Positions 50,400 through 60,091 of a stretch of DNA of 64,000 nucleotides are shown piece after piece. The notes beneath the pieces were generated by a model, which did not search any database, was not told where the DNA came from, and saw only the letters and a program-made list of their open reading frames with translations. Positions within the stretch are counted from its first letter, which is position 1. Every line of letters starts with the position of its first letter. Made by a program: the position numbers and the translations under genes. Source of the DNA: Acinetobacter modestus (GTDB taxonomy: Bacteria > Pseudomonadota > Gammaproteobacteria > Pseudomonadales > Moraxellaceae); NCBI RefSeq assembly GCF_014636095.1, contig NZ_BMDV01000004.1:1-64000 (forward strand). The letters run 5' to 3'.

Positions 50400-52451
50400 A
50401 TGCATTTAACTTTATCTGATTTATTTTTAAAAATGCAGGAACAGCTTGATCAAAACCAAGCTGTTTTAGATGAAAATATTATCATCGAATTAATTAACCG
50501 CTTACGGCCAAAAAATCCAAAGGATGCGGACGAAGTTAAACAACAGATTCAGGGCTTCATCAAAATATTATTATTGACGCCGACATCTGCGCTCCTATTA
50601 CAAAATTTCTTACTCAAACTGATTAGCCAATACAAACAGATTAGCTTATATGCTGATAGTGGTATTCTTTCATTGGATGGCTTTTGGAATCAGCTGAGTC
50701 AACGCCTTGGCGCGCACTTTCTTCCATTGGTTGAAGATGGTCAGCAGTTAAAGACTCTTATTGGAAAAGTATTTCACCAAGAAACAGATAGTCAATGGCT
50801 TGATCTGATTGAGAATCAAGACTGGATCACTTTATTTAATCTGTTAGCCGAAAGCCAAAGCAATACGATTGAAAAACAAATTTCTAAAAATGAGTTAATC
50901 AAAGCGATTACCGTTTTGTCTTATCGAATCAGTGGTATAGGTTTATATCCTGAATTTATTAATGCTCAGCCAGATATTATTGAATATGAATCTCCCTTCT
51001 TAGTTCAAAATCGAGAAATTGTTGAATTCATCGAGAAATATAAAAAACAAATTGATGATCAAGATGCGGTTATTGTAATGCCACCACCTGATGCATCTCA
51101 GGCATTCGTGATGCTAGATCAATGTCGTGAAGTTGTGCTCAAAATTCGCCGTGCAACTAAACGTATTGGTGTGAGTGTTAGCTTAACCTATTTATTGTCT
51201 CTACTTGAGCAAGCAATTGATCGTATTGAACTTTTATTGAGCTTATTGGCAAGTAAAGATGAGATACGCTATCTTGCACTGGGTGAATTACTTACCGACT
51301 TAACCAAGGCACATTATGATGAAAAAAGTGTTCGTCATTTACTCAGTTCAACCAGTGAACTGATTGCATTACAGGTCACTGAAAATGCGAGTAAAACAGG
51401 TGAACATTATGTAAGCACTGATAAAGCTGGCTTTTTTGGTATGTATAAAGCAGCAGCAGGTGCTGGTGCAATTATCGCAACGATGGCTACTTTAAAGATT
51501 TTGACTGCCCGTTTAGTGCTCGCACCTTTTACACATGCATTTTTATATAGTATGAATTATGCATTAGGCTTCATGCTTATCCATGTCTTACACTTTACCG
51601 TTGCGACTAAACAACCTGCGATGACAGCGGCGGCACTTGCAGCAACCGTACAACATCAAAAAGGCAGTAAAACAGCTCAAATTGCTGAATTGGCTGCACT
51701 GATTATCAACATTATTCGAACTCAATTTATTGCAATCCTCGGTAACATTTCGATTGCTATACCTGTAGCAGCTTTAATTACTTTTTTATGGCAATACAAT
51801 CTACACGAACCTTTGCTTTCATCAACAAAAGCAACCAAAACCTTACATGATCTAAATCCGTTTACTTCGTTAGCTGTACCCCATGCTGCAATTGCTGGAA
51901 TATGCTTATTTTTCTCAGGACTACTTGCAGGCTACTTCGATAATTTGGCCGTCTACCGAAAGGTTGGTCCTCGCTTAAAACAACACCAGCGTTTGAAACG
52001 CTGGATGGGACAACAGCGTTTAGATAAATTTGCCAATTATATTGAAACCAATCTTGGGGCTTTAGCTGGTAATTTTCTTTTTGGCATCATGCTTGGCAGT
52101 ATGGGGACGATTGGTTTTATTCTTGGTTTACCTTTAGATATTCGACATATTGCCTTTGCCTCTGCCAATTTTATTCAAGGTCTTATGACCATCGGTAGCC
52201 CTGATATTGGTTTAATCATCGTGTCTTTTTTAGGGGTTATGCTAATCGGCCTAACTAACTTATTTGTCAGCTTTACCTTGACAATTATTGTTGCACTTCG
52301 TGCCCGACGCGTCCGCTTCGCTCAATGGAAACCACTCGCAAAATTAGTGATGACTCATTTCTTAACTCGGCCAAGTGACTTTTTTTGGCCCCCTAGCCAA
52401 CCTGTACAGTTAGAAGAACAAAATAAAACTGAGCAAAAAGTGAGACATTAA
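50400..52451 (+). CDS. Gcr-family integral membrane protein (annotated elsewhere as site-specific recombinase)
   Basis: 683 residues. The soluble N-terminal half (1 to about 320) is helical. The C-terminal half has about seven hydrophobic segments, including GMYKAAAGAGAIIATMATLK, ALGFMLIHVLHFTVA, AILGNISIAIPVAALITFLW, AAIAGICLFFSGLLAGYFDN and two more near the C-terminus. Relatives are often named site-specific recombinase after a Neisseria gcr gene, but I see no tyrosine or serine recombinase catalytic pattern. The multi-pass topology argues for a membrane function instead. The ATG at 50400 is preferred over a GTG two codons earlier. It starts 14 bases after ispB, so they are probably co-transcribed. 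Confidence 0.8.
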   Translation: MHLTLSDLFLKMQEQLDQNQAVLDENIIIELINRLRPKNPKDADEVKQQIQGFIKILLLTPTSALLLQNFLLKLISQYKQISLYADSGILSLDGFWNQLSQRLGAHFLPLVEDGQQLKTLIGKVFHQETDSQWLDLIENQDWITLFNLLAESQSNTIEKQISKNELIKAITVLSYRISGIGLYPEFINAQPDIIEYESPFLVQNREIVEFIEKYKKQIDDQDAVIVMPPPDASQAFVMLDQCREVVLKIRRATKRIGVSVSLTYLLSLLEQAIDRIELLLSLLASKDEIRYLALGELLTDLTKAHYDEKSVRHLLSSTSELIALQVTENASKTGEHYVSTDKAGFFGMYKAAAGAGAIIATMATLKILTARLVLAPFTHAFLYSMNYALGFMLIHVLHFTVATKQPAMTAAALAATVQHQKGSKTAQIAELAALIINIIRTQFIAILGNISIAIPVAALITFLWQYNLHEPLLSSTKATKTLHDLNPFTSLAVPHAAIAGICLFFSGLLAGYFDNLAVYRKVGPRLKQHQRLKRWMGQQRLDKFANYIETNLGALAGNFLFGIMLGSMGTIGFILGLPLDIRHIAFASANFIQGLMTIGSPDIGLIIVSFLGVMLIGLTNLFVSFTLTIIVALRARRVRFAQWKPLAKLVMTHFLTRPSDFFWPPSQPVQLEEQNKTEQKVRH

Positions 52452-52523
52452 TCGAATTTTGTTATGTTTTTTTAATGAAGCTTATAAAAATATGAAAATG
52501 AAATTATCATAAAATTTCAAGAC

Positions 52524-52552
52524 TTGACCAAAAGTGTACTCGCGAGTACACT
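52524..52552 (+). promoter_or_regulatory. Promoter of the PAP2-adeIJK operon
   Basis: TTGACC (52524-52529), exactly 17 bases, then TACACT (52547-52552). The spacer and -10 are made almost entirely of the palindrome at 52532-52553. Confidence 0.65.
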
Positions 52553-52553
52553 T
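52532..52553. promoter_or_regulatory. Perfect 22-bp palindrome overlapping the promoter: candidate AdeN-type operator
   Basis: Arms AAGTGTACTCG and CGAGTACACTT, no spacer. Known biology: adeIJK of Acinetobacter baumannii is repressed by the TetR-family regulator AdeN encoded elsewhere. A perfect palindrome in the spacer/-10 of the only visible promoter fits a repressor operator. The link to AdeN is inferred. Confidence 0.75.
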
Positions 52554-52603
52554 CAAAACATTCGATAACCCTGAACAATGGTTAAGCAAAAAATGAGGTT
52601 CGC

Positions 52604-53254
52604 ATGCCGTACCTACTGCTTTGTATTGGTTGCTTTTTTTTAGGATTGGGTGTGATTGGGTTCATTTTTCCAAACACATCAAATTTAGACCTTTTTAGTG
52701 TTCAAGCTTTTTTTGAACACCGTTCATTGACGCTTAACCATGTGACAATTCTACTTTCTCTGTTGGGTGGGATGCCATTTTTATTATTTTTAACCACTTT
52801 TTTGTGTCTTTATCAAACTTGGATTAAAAACTATAAGAATGTGATTTTTATCACTTTGAGTGTGGGTGGAAGTATTGTGATTGGTTGGCTTCTGAAATGG
52901 AGTATTGATCGACCAAGACCCTTGGAGTTTTATCACTTAGTTCAAAGCTATGGCGCATCATTCCCAAGTGCCCATAGCCTTTATGCAGCAACCCTTGCGA
53001 GTTTAATGATGTTATTGCTTCAGCAACATAAATATCGCATTAGTGTCATTTTAGTATCTACGTTATGGTTTATTTTCATGGGGATATCTAGAGTTTACGC
53101 AGGGGTTCACTTTCCGACTGACGTACTCACGGGTTGGGGAATTGGGTTGATTTGGACTTCATTGCTTTGGTTTTGGCTGTATCAAAGCAATTTCAGCAAC
53201 AATTTGTTTTTAGATAAGAAATCTAAATTGAGGTGGAATAATGATGTCGGCTAA
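52604..53254 (+). CDS. PAP2-family membrane phosphatase
   Basis: 216 residues with about six membrane segments. All three PAP2 motifs are present: KWSIDRPRP (about 93-101), FPSAHS (about 123-128) and SRVYAGVHFPTDV (about 165-177), with catalytic His in motifs 2 and 3. Likely substrates are undecaprenyl diphosphate or phosphatidic/phosphatidylglycerol phosphates. GAGG six bases before the ATG. The 3' end overlaps adeI by 14 bases, so it is translationally linked to the efflux operon and under the same palindromic promoter. Confidence 0.9.
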   Translation: MPYLLLCIGCFFLGLGVIGFIFPNTSNLDLFSVQAFFEHRSLTLNHVTILLSLLGGMPFLLFLTTFLCLYQTWIKNYKNVIFITLSVGGSIVIGWLLKWSIDRPRPLEFYHLVQSYGASFPSAHSLYAATLASLMMLLLQQHKYRISVILVSTLWFIFMGISRVYAGVHFPTDVLTGWGIGLIWTSLLWFWLYQSNFSNNLFLDKKSKLRWNNDVG

Positions 53255-54497
53255 GCTTTGGGCACCTGCCCTGACTGCTTGCGCATTAGCAACAAGCATT
53301 GCGCTTGTTGGTTGTAGCAAAGATCCTAAAAATGCACAGCAAACTGCTGCTGCACAAAAAATGCCACCTCCAGAAGTCGGTGTCATCGTTGCACAACCAC
53401 AAAGCGTTGAACAAAACGTAGAACTTTCGGGTCGAACGTCTGCATATCAAATTTCAGAAGTTCGTCCACAAACAGGCGGCGTCATTTTAAAGCGTTTATT
53501 TGCTGAAGGCAGTTATGTACAAGCAGGTCAAGCACTCTATGAAATTGATGCGAATACAAATCGTGCAACTGCTGATAGTGCTCGTGCAACCTTATTGCGT
53601 CAGCAAGCAAATCTAAATGCGCTACGTGTGAAAGAAGGTCGTTATCGTCAATTGGTTGGAACTAATGCTGTTTCTAAACAAGAATATGATGATATCAATG
53701 CTCAAGTTCAACTCGCTGAAGCAGATGTCGCAGCATCACAAGCAGCGCTTAAAAATGCTGAAATTAATTTAGGTTACTCAACTGTTCGAGCACCTATTTC
53801 AGGACAATCGAGTCGTTCATCAGTTACCTCTGGTGCTTTAGTTACAGCAAATCAAGCTGACCCATTAGTGACGATTCAACAACTTGACCCAATCTATGTT
53901 GATATCAATCAGTCAAGTGCTGAATTATTACGTCTGCGTCAGCAACTCAGCAAAGGTAGTTTAGACAATAGCAACAATACTCGAGTCAAAATTACGCTTG
54001 AAGATGGTTCTGATTATCCGTTAGAAGGACAACTTGCATTCTCTGGCGCTAGCGTTAACCCAGAAACTGGTACAGTGACTTTACGTGCGGTATTCCCAAA
54101 CCCAAATCATCTGTTATTACCAGGTATGTATGCAACTGCAAAAATTTCTCAAGCAGTTCTACCGAATGCTTACTTGATTCCTCAAGCGGCCGTAACACGT
54201 TTACCAACAGGTCAAGCAATCGCACTGATCGTAAATGCGAAAGGTGCAATTGAAACTCGCCCTATCACAACAGTCGGCGTAAAAGGTCAAGATTGGATTG
54301 TGACTGAAGGCTTAAAAGATGGTGATAAAGTTGTAGTCGATGGCGTTGCTAAGGTCAAAGAAGGGCAAGAAGTTTCTGCTAAGCCTTATCAACCACAAGC
54401 AAAAGCACCTCAAGGTCAGAATGCTGCTCCTCAGGCAAGCGAACAAAAGCAAGTCAATTCACCAAAAGCTGAACAAAAAGCTACTTCACAAGCTTAA
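53241..54497 (+). CDS. adeI: RND efflux periplasmic adaptor AdeI
   Basis: A 418-residue membrane-fusion protein. The lipobox LVGC (about 22-25) predicts a lipid-anchored periplasmic protein. ELSGRTSAYQISEVRPQTGG (about 61-80) opens the lipoyl/barrel-sandwich part, a helical hairpin spans about 100-170, and LGYSTVRAPISGQSSRSSVT returns to the lipoyl domain; beta-barrel and membrane-proximal domains follow. Sequence and tail (KEGQEVSAKPYQ) match AdeI of A. baumannii as remembered. It bridges AdeJ and AdeK. AGGTGG precedes the first of two adjacent ATGs (53241, 53244). Confidence 0.95.
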   Translation: MMSAKLWAPALTACALATSIALVGCSKDPKNAQQTAAAQKMPPPEVGVIVAQPQSVEQNVELSGRTSAYQISEVRPQTGGVILKRLFAEGSYVQAGQALYEIDANTNRATADSARATLLRQQANLNALRVKEGRYRQLVGTNAVSKQEYDDINAQVQLAEADVAASQAALKNAEINLGYSTVRAPISGQSSRSSVTSGALVTANQADPLVTIQQLDPIYVDINQSSAELLRLRQQLSKGSLDNSNNTRVKITLEDGSDYPLEGQLAFSGASVNPETGTVTLRAVFPNPNHLLLPGMYATAKISQAVLPNAYLIPQAAVTRLPTGQAIALIVNAKGAIETRPITTVGVKGQDWIVTEGLKDGDKVVVDGVAKVKEGQEVSAKPYQPQAKAPQGQNAAPQASEQKQVNSPKAEQKATSQA

Positions 54498-54509
54498 GGG
54501 GTAGATTGC

Positions 54510-57500
54510 ATGGCTCAATTTTTTATCCATCGCCCGATTTTTGCATGGGTGATTGCGCTGGTCATTATGTTGGCGGGTATCCTCACGCTGACAAAAATGC
54601 CCGTTGCGCAATATCCAACAATTGCTCCCCCCACGGTAACGATTTCTGCAACTTATCCTGGGGCATCTGCTGAAACAGTTGAAAATACAGTTACCCAAAT
54701 CATCGAACAACAAATGAATGGTTTGGATGGCTTACGTTATATTTCTTCAAACAGTGCAGGTAATGGTCAAGCATCTATCAATTTAAACTTTGAACAAGGC
54801 ATTGATCCAGATATTGCTCAAGTTCAAGTTCAAAACAAACTTCAATCAGCTACAGCACTATTACCTGAAGACGTACAACGTCAAGGGGTACGAGTGACTA
54901 AGTCTGGTGCAAGTTTTATGCAAGTTGTTGCATTTTACTCGCCAGATGGCAGCTTATCTGCATCAGATATTAAAGACTATGTAAACTCAAACATCTCTGA
55001 ACCACTTAGTCGTGTTGCAGGTGTCGGTGAAGTGACTGTATTTGGTGGTTCTTATGCAATGCGTATCTGGTTAGATCCAGCGAAACTTACCAGCTTTAAT
55101 CTCACACCTTCAGATGTTGCTGCGGCTATACGTTCACAAAACGCTCAAGTTGCAGTAGGTCAATTAGGTGGTGCTCCAGCAGTTCAGGGTCAAATTTTAA
55201 ATGCGACTGTAAATGCACAAAGTATGTTGCAAACACCTGAGCAATTTAGAAATATTTTCCTTAAAAACACTGCGGATGGCGCACAAGTTCGTTTGAGCGA
55301 TGTAGCACGTGTTGAATTAGGTTCTGATAACTATCAATTTGATTCTAAATTCAATGGTAATCCTGCAGGTGGTGTTGCAATTAAACTTGCAACGGGTGCG
55401 AATGCACTTGATACCGCTGCAGCCGTTGAAAAGCGCTTATCTGAACTACGCAATAACTACCCAAGTGGTTTAAAAGACAAACTTGCGTATGACACAACGC
55501 CATTTATTAAGCTATCTATTGAAAGTGTAGTTCACACACTGATTGAAGCTGTGGTATTGGTATTTATCGTGATGTTCCTGTTCTTACAAAACTGGCGCGC
55601 AACAATCATTCCGACCCTTGCGGTTCCTGTTGTTGTATTGGGAACATTTGCTGTTATTAATATCTTTGGCTTTTCGATCAATACGCTGACGATGTTCGCA
55701 ATGGTACTAGCGATTGGTTTGTTGGTCGATGATGCGATCGTTGTAGTAGAAAACGTCGAACGTGTCATGCAAGAAGAGCACTTAGAGCCTGTAGCAGCGA
55801 CTGAAAAATCGATGGGGCAAATCTCTGGTGCATTGGTTGGTATTACCAGTGTATTAACAGCGGTATTCGTACCAATGGCATTTTTTGGTGGTACGACTGG
55901 GGTTATTTATCGCCAGTTCTCAATCACTTTAGTCACTGCAATGATTTTATCTTTAATCGTTGCATTAACGTTTACCCCTGCCCTATGTGCGACTTTGTTA
56001 AAGCAACATGATCCGAACAAGCAAGAAAGTAATAATATTTTTGCGCGCTTCTTCCGTTGGTTTAACCGTAGCTTCGATAAACTTTCAGTGAAATACCAAG
56101 GTGGTGTCAATCGTATGACACACCATAAAATTTTCTCTGGGATTATTTATATCGTAGTGATTGCTGGTTTGGTTGGTCTATACAAAGTGTTGCCATCTTC
56201 TTTCTTACCAGAAGAAGACCAAGGCGTAGTTATGACTTTAGTTCAGTTGCCACCAAGCGCTAGCTTAGAACGTACTGATAAAGTTATCACCACAATGACC
56301 GATTACTTCCTGCATAAGGAAAAAGATCATGTTGATTCGATCTTTACCGTTTCTGGTTTCTCGTTCACTGGGGTCGGTCAAAATGCGGGTCTCGCCTTCA
56401 TTAAATTGAAGGACTGGAGCGAACGTACAACACCTGAATCACAAATTGGTGCGATTATTCAGCGTGGTATGGCACTCAATATGATTGTAAAAGATGCTTC
56501 TTACATCATGCCATTACAATTGCCTGCTATGCCTGAATTAGGCGTATCATCAGGATTTAATATCCAGTTGAAAGATGTCAGTGGTCAAGGTCATGAAAAA
56601 CTAATTGCGGCACGAAATGCAATTTTAGGTATGGCATCACAAGACAAACGTCTTGCAGGTGTTCGTCCGAATGGTCAAGAAGATACACCTCAATACAAAA
56701 TCACTGTTGATCAAGCGCAAGCTGGCGCAATGGGTGTCAGTATTAGTGATATTAACAGCACCATGAGCATGGCTTGGGGTGGCTCTTATATCAATGATTT
56801 CGTTGACCGTGGTCGTGTCAAAAAAGTTTATGTCCAAGGTGAAGCGGATACTCGCATGATGCCTGAAGACCTAAACAAATGGTATGTACGCAATAACAAA
56901 GGCCAAATGGTTCCATTCTCAGCATTTGCTAAAGGCGAATGGACGTATGGTTCACCACGTTTAGAACGTTATAACGGCGTATCATCAGTCAATATTCAAG
57001 GTACTCCTGCACCGGGTGTTAGCTCTGGTGATGCAATGTTAGCAATGGAAGAAATCATTGGTAAGTTACCGTCTATGGGCTTACAAGGTTTCGACTATGA
57101 ATGGACTGGATTATCTTTAGAAGAACGTGATTCTGGTAATCAGACACTGCCTTTACTGATTCTTTCGTTATTGATTGTATTCCTATGTCTATCGGCATTA
57201 TATGAAAGTTGGGCAATTCCGATTTCTGTATTATTGGTTGTACCTTTAGGTATTATCGGTGCCTTTACATTGACATGGTTGGGTATGGTGATTAAGGGCG
57301 ATCCAAACTTGTCCTTTAATATTTACTTCCAAGTCGCGATCGTAGCAGTCATAGGTCTTTCTGCCAAAAATGCAATTTTAATTGTAGAATTTGCTAAAGA
57401 ATTGCAGGAGCAAGGTGAAGATCTATTTGATGCAACCTTACATGCTGCAAAAATGCGTTTACGTCCAATTATCATGACAACACTTGCTTTTGGTTTTGGT

Positions 57501-57683
57501 GTTTTACCATTAGCGTTAGCAAGCGGTGCTGGTGCTGGTAGTCAGCACTCAGTCGGTTATGGTGTACTTGGTGGTGTAATTTCTTCAACACTTTTAGGTA
57601 TCTTCTTCATCCCTGTATTCTTCGTGTGGATTCGTAGTATCTTTAAGTACAAACCTAAAACTTTAAATACTCAGGAGCATTGA
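54510..57683 (+). CDS. adeJ: RND multidrug efflux transporter AdeJ
   Basis: 1057 residues, HAE1 family, twelve helices with two large periplasmic loops. N-terminus [20 protein letters not shown]. The proton-relay Asp pair is in [18 protein letters not shown] (about Asp 407 and 408). [16 protein letters not shown] and the C-terminal [20 protein letters not shown] are family-typical. AdeIJK is the intrinsic Acinetobacter pump exporting beta-lactams, chloramphenicol, tetracyclines, macrolides, fluoroquinolones and others. It begins 12 bases after adeI. Confidence 0.97.
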   Translation: MAQFFIHRPIFAWVIALVIMLAGILTLTKMPVAQYPTIAPPTVTISATYPGASAETVENTVTQIIEQQMNGLDGLRYISSNSAGNGQASINLNFEQGIDPDIAQVQVQNKLQSATALLPEDVQRQGVRVTKSGASFMQVVAFYSPDGSLSASDIKDYVNSNISEPLSRVAGVGEVTVFGGSYAMRIWLDPAKLTSFNLTPSDVAAAIRSQNAQVAVGQLGGAPAVQGQILNATVNAQSMLQTPEQFRNIFLKNTADGAQVRLSDVARVELGSDNYQFDSKFNGNPAGGVAIKLATGANALDTAAAVEKRLSELRNNYPSGLKDKLAYDTTPFIKLSIESVVHTLIEAVVLVFIVMFLFLQNWRATIIPTLAVPVVVLGTFAVINIFGFSINTLTMFAMVLAIGLLVDDAIVVVENVERVMQEEHLEPVAATEKSMGQISGALVGITSVLTAVFVPMAFFGGTTGVIYRQFSITLVTAMILSLIVALTFTPALCATLLKQHDPNKQESNNIFARFFRWFNRSFDKLSVKYQGGVNRMTHHKIFSGIIYIVVIAGLVGLYKVLPSSFLPEEDQGVVMTLVQLPPSASLERTDKVITTMTDYFLHKEKDHVDSIFTVSGFSFTGVGQNAGLAFIKLKDWSERTTPESQIGAIIQRGMALNMIVKDASYIMPLQLPAMPELGVSSGFNIQLKDVSGQGHEKLIAARNAILGMASQDKRLAGVRPNGQEDTPQYKITVDQAQAGAMGVSISDINSTMSMAWGGSYINDFVDRGRVKKVYVQGEADTRMMPEDLNKWYVRNNKGQMVPFSAFAKGEWTYGSPRLERYNGVSSVNIQGTPAPGVSSGDAMLAMEEIIGKLPSMGLQGFDYEWTGLSLEERDSGNQTLPLLILSLLIVFLCLSALYESWAIPISVLLVVPLGIIGAFTLTWLGMVIKGDPNLSFNIYFQVAIVAVIGLSAKNAILIVEFAKELQEQGEDLFDATLHAAKMRLRPIIMTTLAFGFGVLPLALASGAGAGSQHSVGYGVLGGVISSTLLGIFFIPVFFVWIRSIFKYKPKTLNTQEH

Positions 57684-57688
57684 TCGTG

Positions 57689-59149
57689 ATGCAAACTGTT
57701 TGGTCTATTTCCAGTCGTGGCATTGCAATCTCTGCACTCGCGCTCTCTTTGGCTGCCTGCCAAAGTATGCGCGGGCCAGAGCCTGTTGTGAGCACAAATA
57801 CTCCTGAAAGCTACGCGTCTTATGGTAATGCTTCTGGAAAATCGATTGCTGAACAAGGTTATAAAGACTTTTTTGCTGACCAACGTTTATTACAGGTCAT
57901 TGATTTGGCTCTTGCTAATAACCGCGATTTACGTACTGCTGCATTGAATATCCAAAAAGCTCAACAGCAATATCAAATCTCAGAAAATAATCAATTGCCA
58001 ACAATCGGAGCAAGCGGTAGTGCTGTGCGCCAAGTCAGCCCTTCTCGTGATCCGAATAATCCTTATTCAACTTATCAAGTTGGTTTAGGTCTCACCTCTT
58101 ATGAACTTGATTTCTGGGGACGCGTACGCAGCTTGAAAGATGCTGCATTAGACAGTTATCTAGCAACTCAAAGTTCGCGTGATGCAACGCAAATCAGTTT
58201 AATCAGCCAAGTCACTCAAGCTTGGTTGAATTATTCATTTGCAAGTGCACAACTCAAACTCGCAGATCAAACCCTCAAAGCGCAACAAGATTCATTTAAT
58301 CTGAATAAGAAACGTTTCGATGTAGGGATTGATAGTGAAATTCCTGTGCGTCAGGCACAAATTTCAGTTGAAACTGCGCGTAATGACGTTGCTAATTACA
58401 AAACACAAATTGCTCAAGCGCAGAACTTGTTAAACTTGCTTGTTGGTCAGCCTGTTCCTCAGAACTTGCTGCCTCAACAACAAGTGACTCGCATTACTCA
58501 GCAAAATGCGTTAAGTGCAGGCTTACCAAGTGATTTGTTAAATAACCGTCCAGACGTGAAAGCTGCCGAATATCAACTCAGTGCTGCTGGTGCAAATATT
58601 GGTGCAGCAAAAGCACAATTATTCCCAACCATTAGTTTGACTGGTTCGGCAGGTTATGCATCAACTGACTTGAGTGATTTATTCAAATCAGGAAATGCGT
58701 TATGGTCTATTGGGCCAAGTATTAACATGCCAATCTTCGATTGGGGTACACGCAAAGCGAATGTGAAGATTTCTGAAACGGATCAAAAAATTGCACTTGC
58801 TAACTATGAAAAGTCAGTACAGTCTGCTTTCCGTGAAGTGAATGATGCACTTGCAACGCGTGCCAATATTGGTGATCGTTTAACAGCTCAACGTCGTTTA
58901 GTTGAAGCAACAAATACGACTTATAAACTTTCTAATGCTCGCTTCCGTGCAGGTATTGATAGTTACTTAACCGTATTAGATGCGCAACGTTCAGCATATT
59001 CGGCTGAGCAAGGTTTATTGTTGTTACAACAAGCGAACTTAAATAGCCAAGTGGAACTCTATAAAACGCTTGGTGGAGGTTTAAAAGCCAATACAAGTGA
59101 AACTGTAAACCCACAACCGTCTAGCGCACAAATTCACGCCGCTCAATAA
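57689..59149 (+). CDS. adeK: RND efflux outer-membrane channel AdeK
   Basis: A 486-residue OprM/NodT-type outer-membrane factor. The signal peptide ends with the lipobox LAAC, giving a lipidated trimeric TolC-like channel. YELDFWGRVRSLKDAALDSY (about 128-147) and LPSDLLNNRPDVKAAEYQLS are family hallmarks, repeated in each structural half. The sequence agrees with AdeK as remembered. The first base after the adeJ stop is 57684; the AGGAG lies in the end of adeJ. A GTG at 57686 or a TTG at 57680 are alternative starts. Confidence 0.95.
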   Translation: MQTVWSISSRGIAISALALSLAACQSMRGPEPVVSTNTPESYASYGNASGKSIAEQGYKDFFADQRLLQVIDLALANNRDLRTAALNIQKAQQQYQISENNQLPTIGASGSAVRQVSPSRDPNNPYSTYQVGLGLTSYELDFWGRVRSLKDAALDSYLATQSSRDATQISLISQVTQAWLNYSFASAQLKLADQTLKAQQDSFNLNKKRFDVGIDSEIPVRQAQISVETARNDVANYKTQIAQAQNLLNLLVGQPVPQNLLPQQQVTRITQQNALSAGLPSDLLNNRPDVKAAEYQLSAAGANIGAAKAQLFPTISLTGSAGYASTDLSDLFKSGNALWSIGPSINMPIFDWGTRKANVKISETDQKIALANYEKSVQSAFREVNDALATRANIGDRLTAQRRLVEATNTTYKLSNARFRAGIDSYLTVLDAQRSAYSAEQGLLLLQQANLNSQVELYKTLGGGLKANTSETVNPQPSSAQIHAAQ

Positions 59150-59168
59150 TTTTGATTATTTTCGGTTT

Positions 59169-59194
59169 AAAAGCTCACTTCGGTGAGCTTTTTT
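59169..59194 (+). terminator. Terminator of the adeIJK operon
   Basis: Stem AAAAGCTCAC / GTGAGCTTTT closed by the very stable C(UUCG)G tetraloop, followed by T's, 20 bases after adeK. Confidence 0.93.
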
Positions 59195-59258
59195 ATTGCA
59201 ACACATGCAAATTTTTCTTATCTTCAAAGATAGCATATCAATGATTTAGACAAATACT

Positions 59259-59609
59259 ATGTTATTAAGCAGTTTAGAATCTATGCCCGGGCATACTATT
59301 TTACGTCAGTTAGATGTTGTTTATGGCAGCACCGTTCGTAGTAAACACGTTGGTCGTGACCTTATGGCTGGTTTGAAAAACATCGTGGGTGGTGAACTGA
59401 CAGGTTATACAGAATTACTTGAAGAATCTCGTCAAGAAGCAACTCAACGTATGATTGATAAAGCGCGAAGTTTGGGTGCAAATGCTGTTGTCGGAATCCG
59501 CTTCTCGACCTCAAATATCGCTCAAGGTGCATCTGAACTCTTTGTCTATGGAACAGCGGTCGTAGTCCAACCGATTACCCCAAAACTTCCTGATCCATTT
59601 AACGCTTAG
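59259..59609 (+). CDS. YbjQ-family (UPF0145) protein
   Basis: A 116-residue soluble protein of the YbjQ/UPF0145 family, forming a pentameric beta-rich ring in known structures. VVYGSTVRSKHVGRDLMAGL (about 20-39), GGELTGYTELLEESRQEA and GANAVVGIRFSTSNI are conserved. Function unknown; the family is labelled heavy-metal-binding in some databases on weak grounds. It has no evident strong Shine-Dalgarno. A second, membrane-anchored paralog follows after 8 bases. Confidence 0.9.
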   Translation: MLLSSLESMPGHTILRQLDVVYGSTVRSKHVGRDLMAGLKNIVGGELTGYTELLEESRQEATQRMIDKARSLGANAVVGIRFSTSNIAQGASELFVYGTAVVVQPITPKLPDPFNA

Positions 59610-59617
59610 GCATTTCT

Positions 59618-60052
59618 ATGAGTGGATTAATTTTTCAGGTTATTCTTTTCTTGATTCTATTTTCAGTCGGTTGGGGATTTGGTCGTCATATCGAACAAAA
59701 ACATTTACGTGAACTAGATGAAAAAGAAAAACAATTTGCCCATATTCGAATTGATACCAATCGATTTGTTGAAACATCAGCAAAGGGGCAATTGGTGAGT
59801 AGCAATGTTGTAATCTCACATGATTACTTTAAATATGTACTTGCTAATATTCAGAACTTTTTTGGTGGTCGCCTGACCAGTTATGAAAGTGTGGTTGAAC
59901 GCGCACGTCGTGAAGCCATGCTCCGCCTCAAGCAAGAAGCAGATCGAATAGGCGCAAATCATATTATGGGAGTTCGTCTTAGTACCACAGAATTAGGTAT
60001 GCAAGGTGGTATGGTTGAAGTATTTGCTTATGGTACGGCAGTCCATCATTAA
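59618..60052 (+). CDS. Membrane-anchored YbjQ-like protein
   Basis: 144 residues. One N-terminal transmembrane segment (IFQVILFLILFSVGWGFG, about 5-22) and a short charged linker are followed by a YbjQ-like domain (about 60-144: FKYVLANIQNFFGGRLTSYE, ARREAMLRLKQEADRIGANH, GVRLSTTELG). It is a diverged tandem copy of the preceding gene with a membrane tether, eight bases downstream, and probably translated from the same mRNA. The two may form a mixed assembly at the inner membrane (inference). Confidence 0.83.
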   Translation: MSGLIFQVILFLILFSVGWGFGRHIEQKHLRELDEKEKQFAHIRIDTNRFVETSAKGQLVSSNVVISHDYFKYVLANIQNFFGGRLTSYESVVERARREAMLRLKQEADRIGANHIMGVRLSTTELGMQGGMVEVFAYGTAVHH

Positions 60053-60056
60053 CATT

Positions 60057-60088
60057 AAAAAAATCCTGTGCAACTCACAGGATTTTTT
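60057..60088. terminator. Bidirectional terminator after the YbjQ pair
   Basis: Perfect stem AAAAAATCCTGTG / CACAGGATTTTTT with a 5-base loop, between converging genes. Confidence 0.92.
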
Positions 60089-60091
60089 ATT

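Noticed and set aside
50400..52451. Mobile-element recombinase implied by the family name
   Set aside because: There are no catalytic recombinase motifs, flanking repeats or other mobile genes; the protein is polytopic and linked to ispB.
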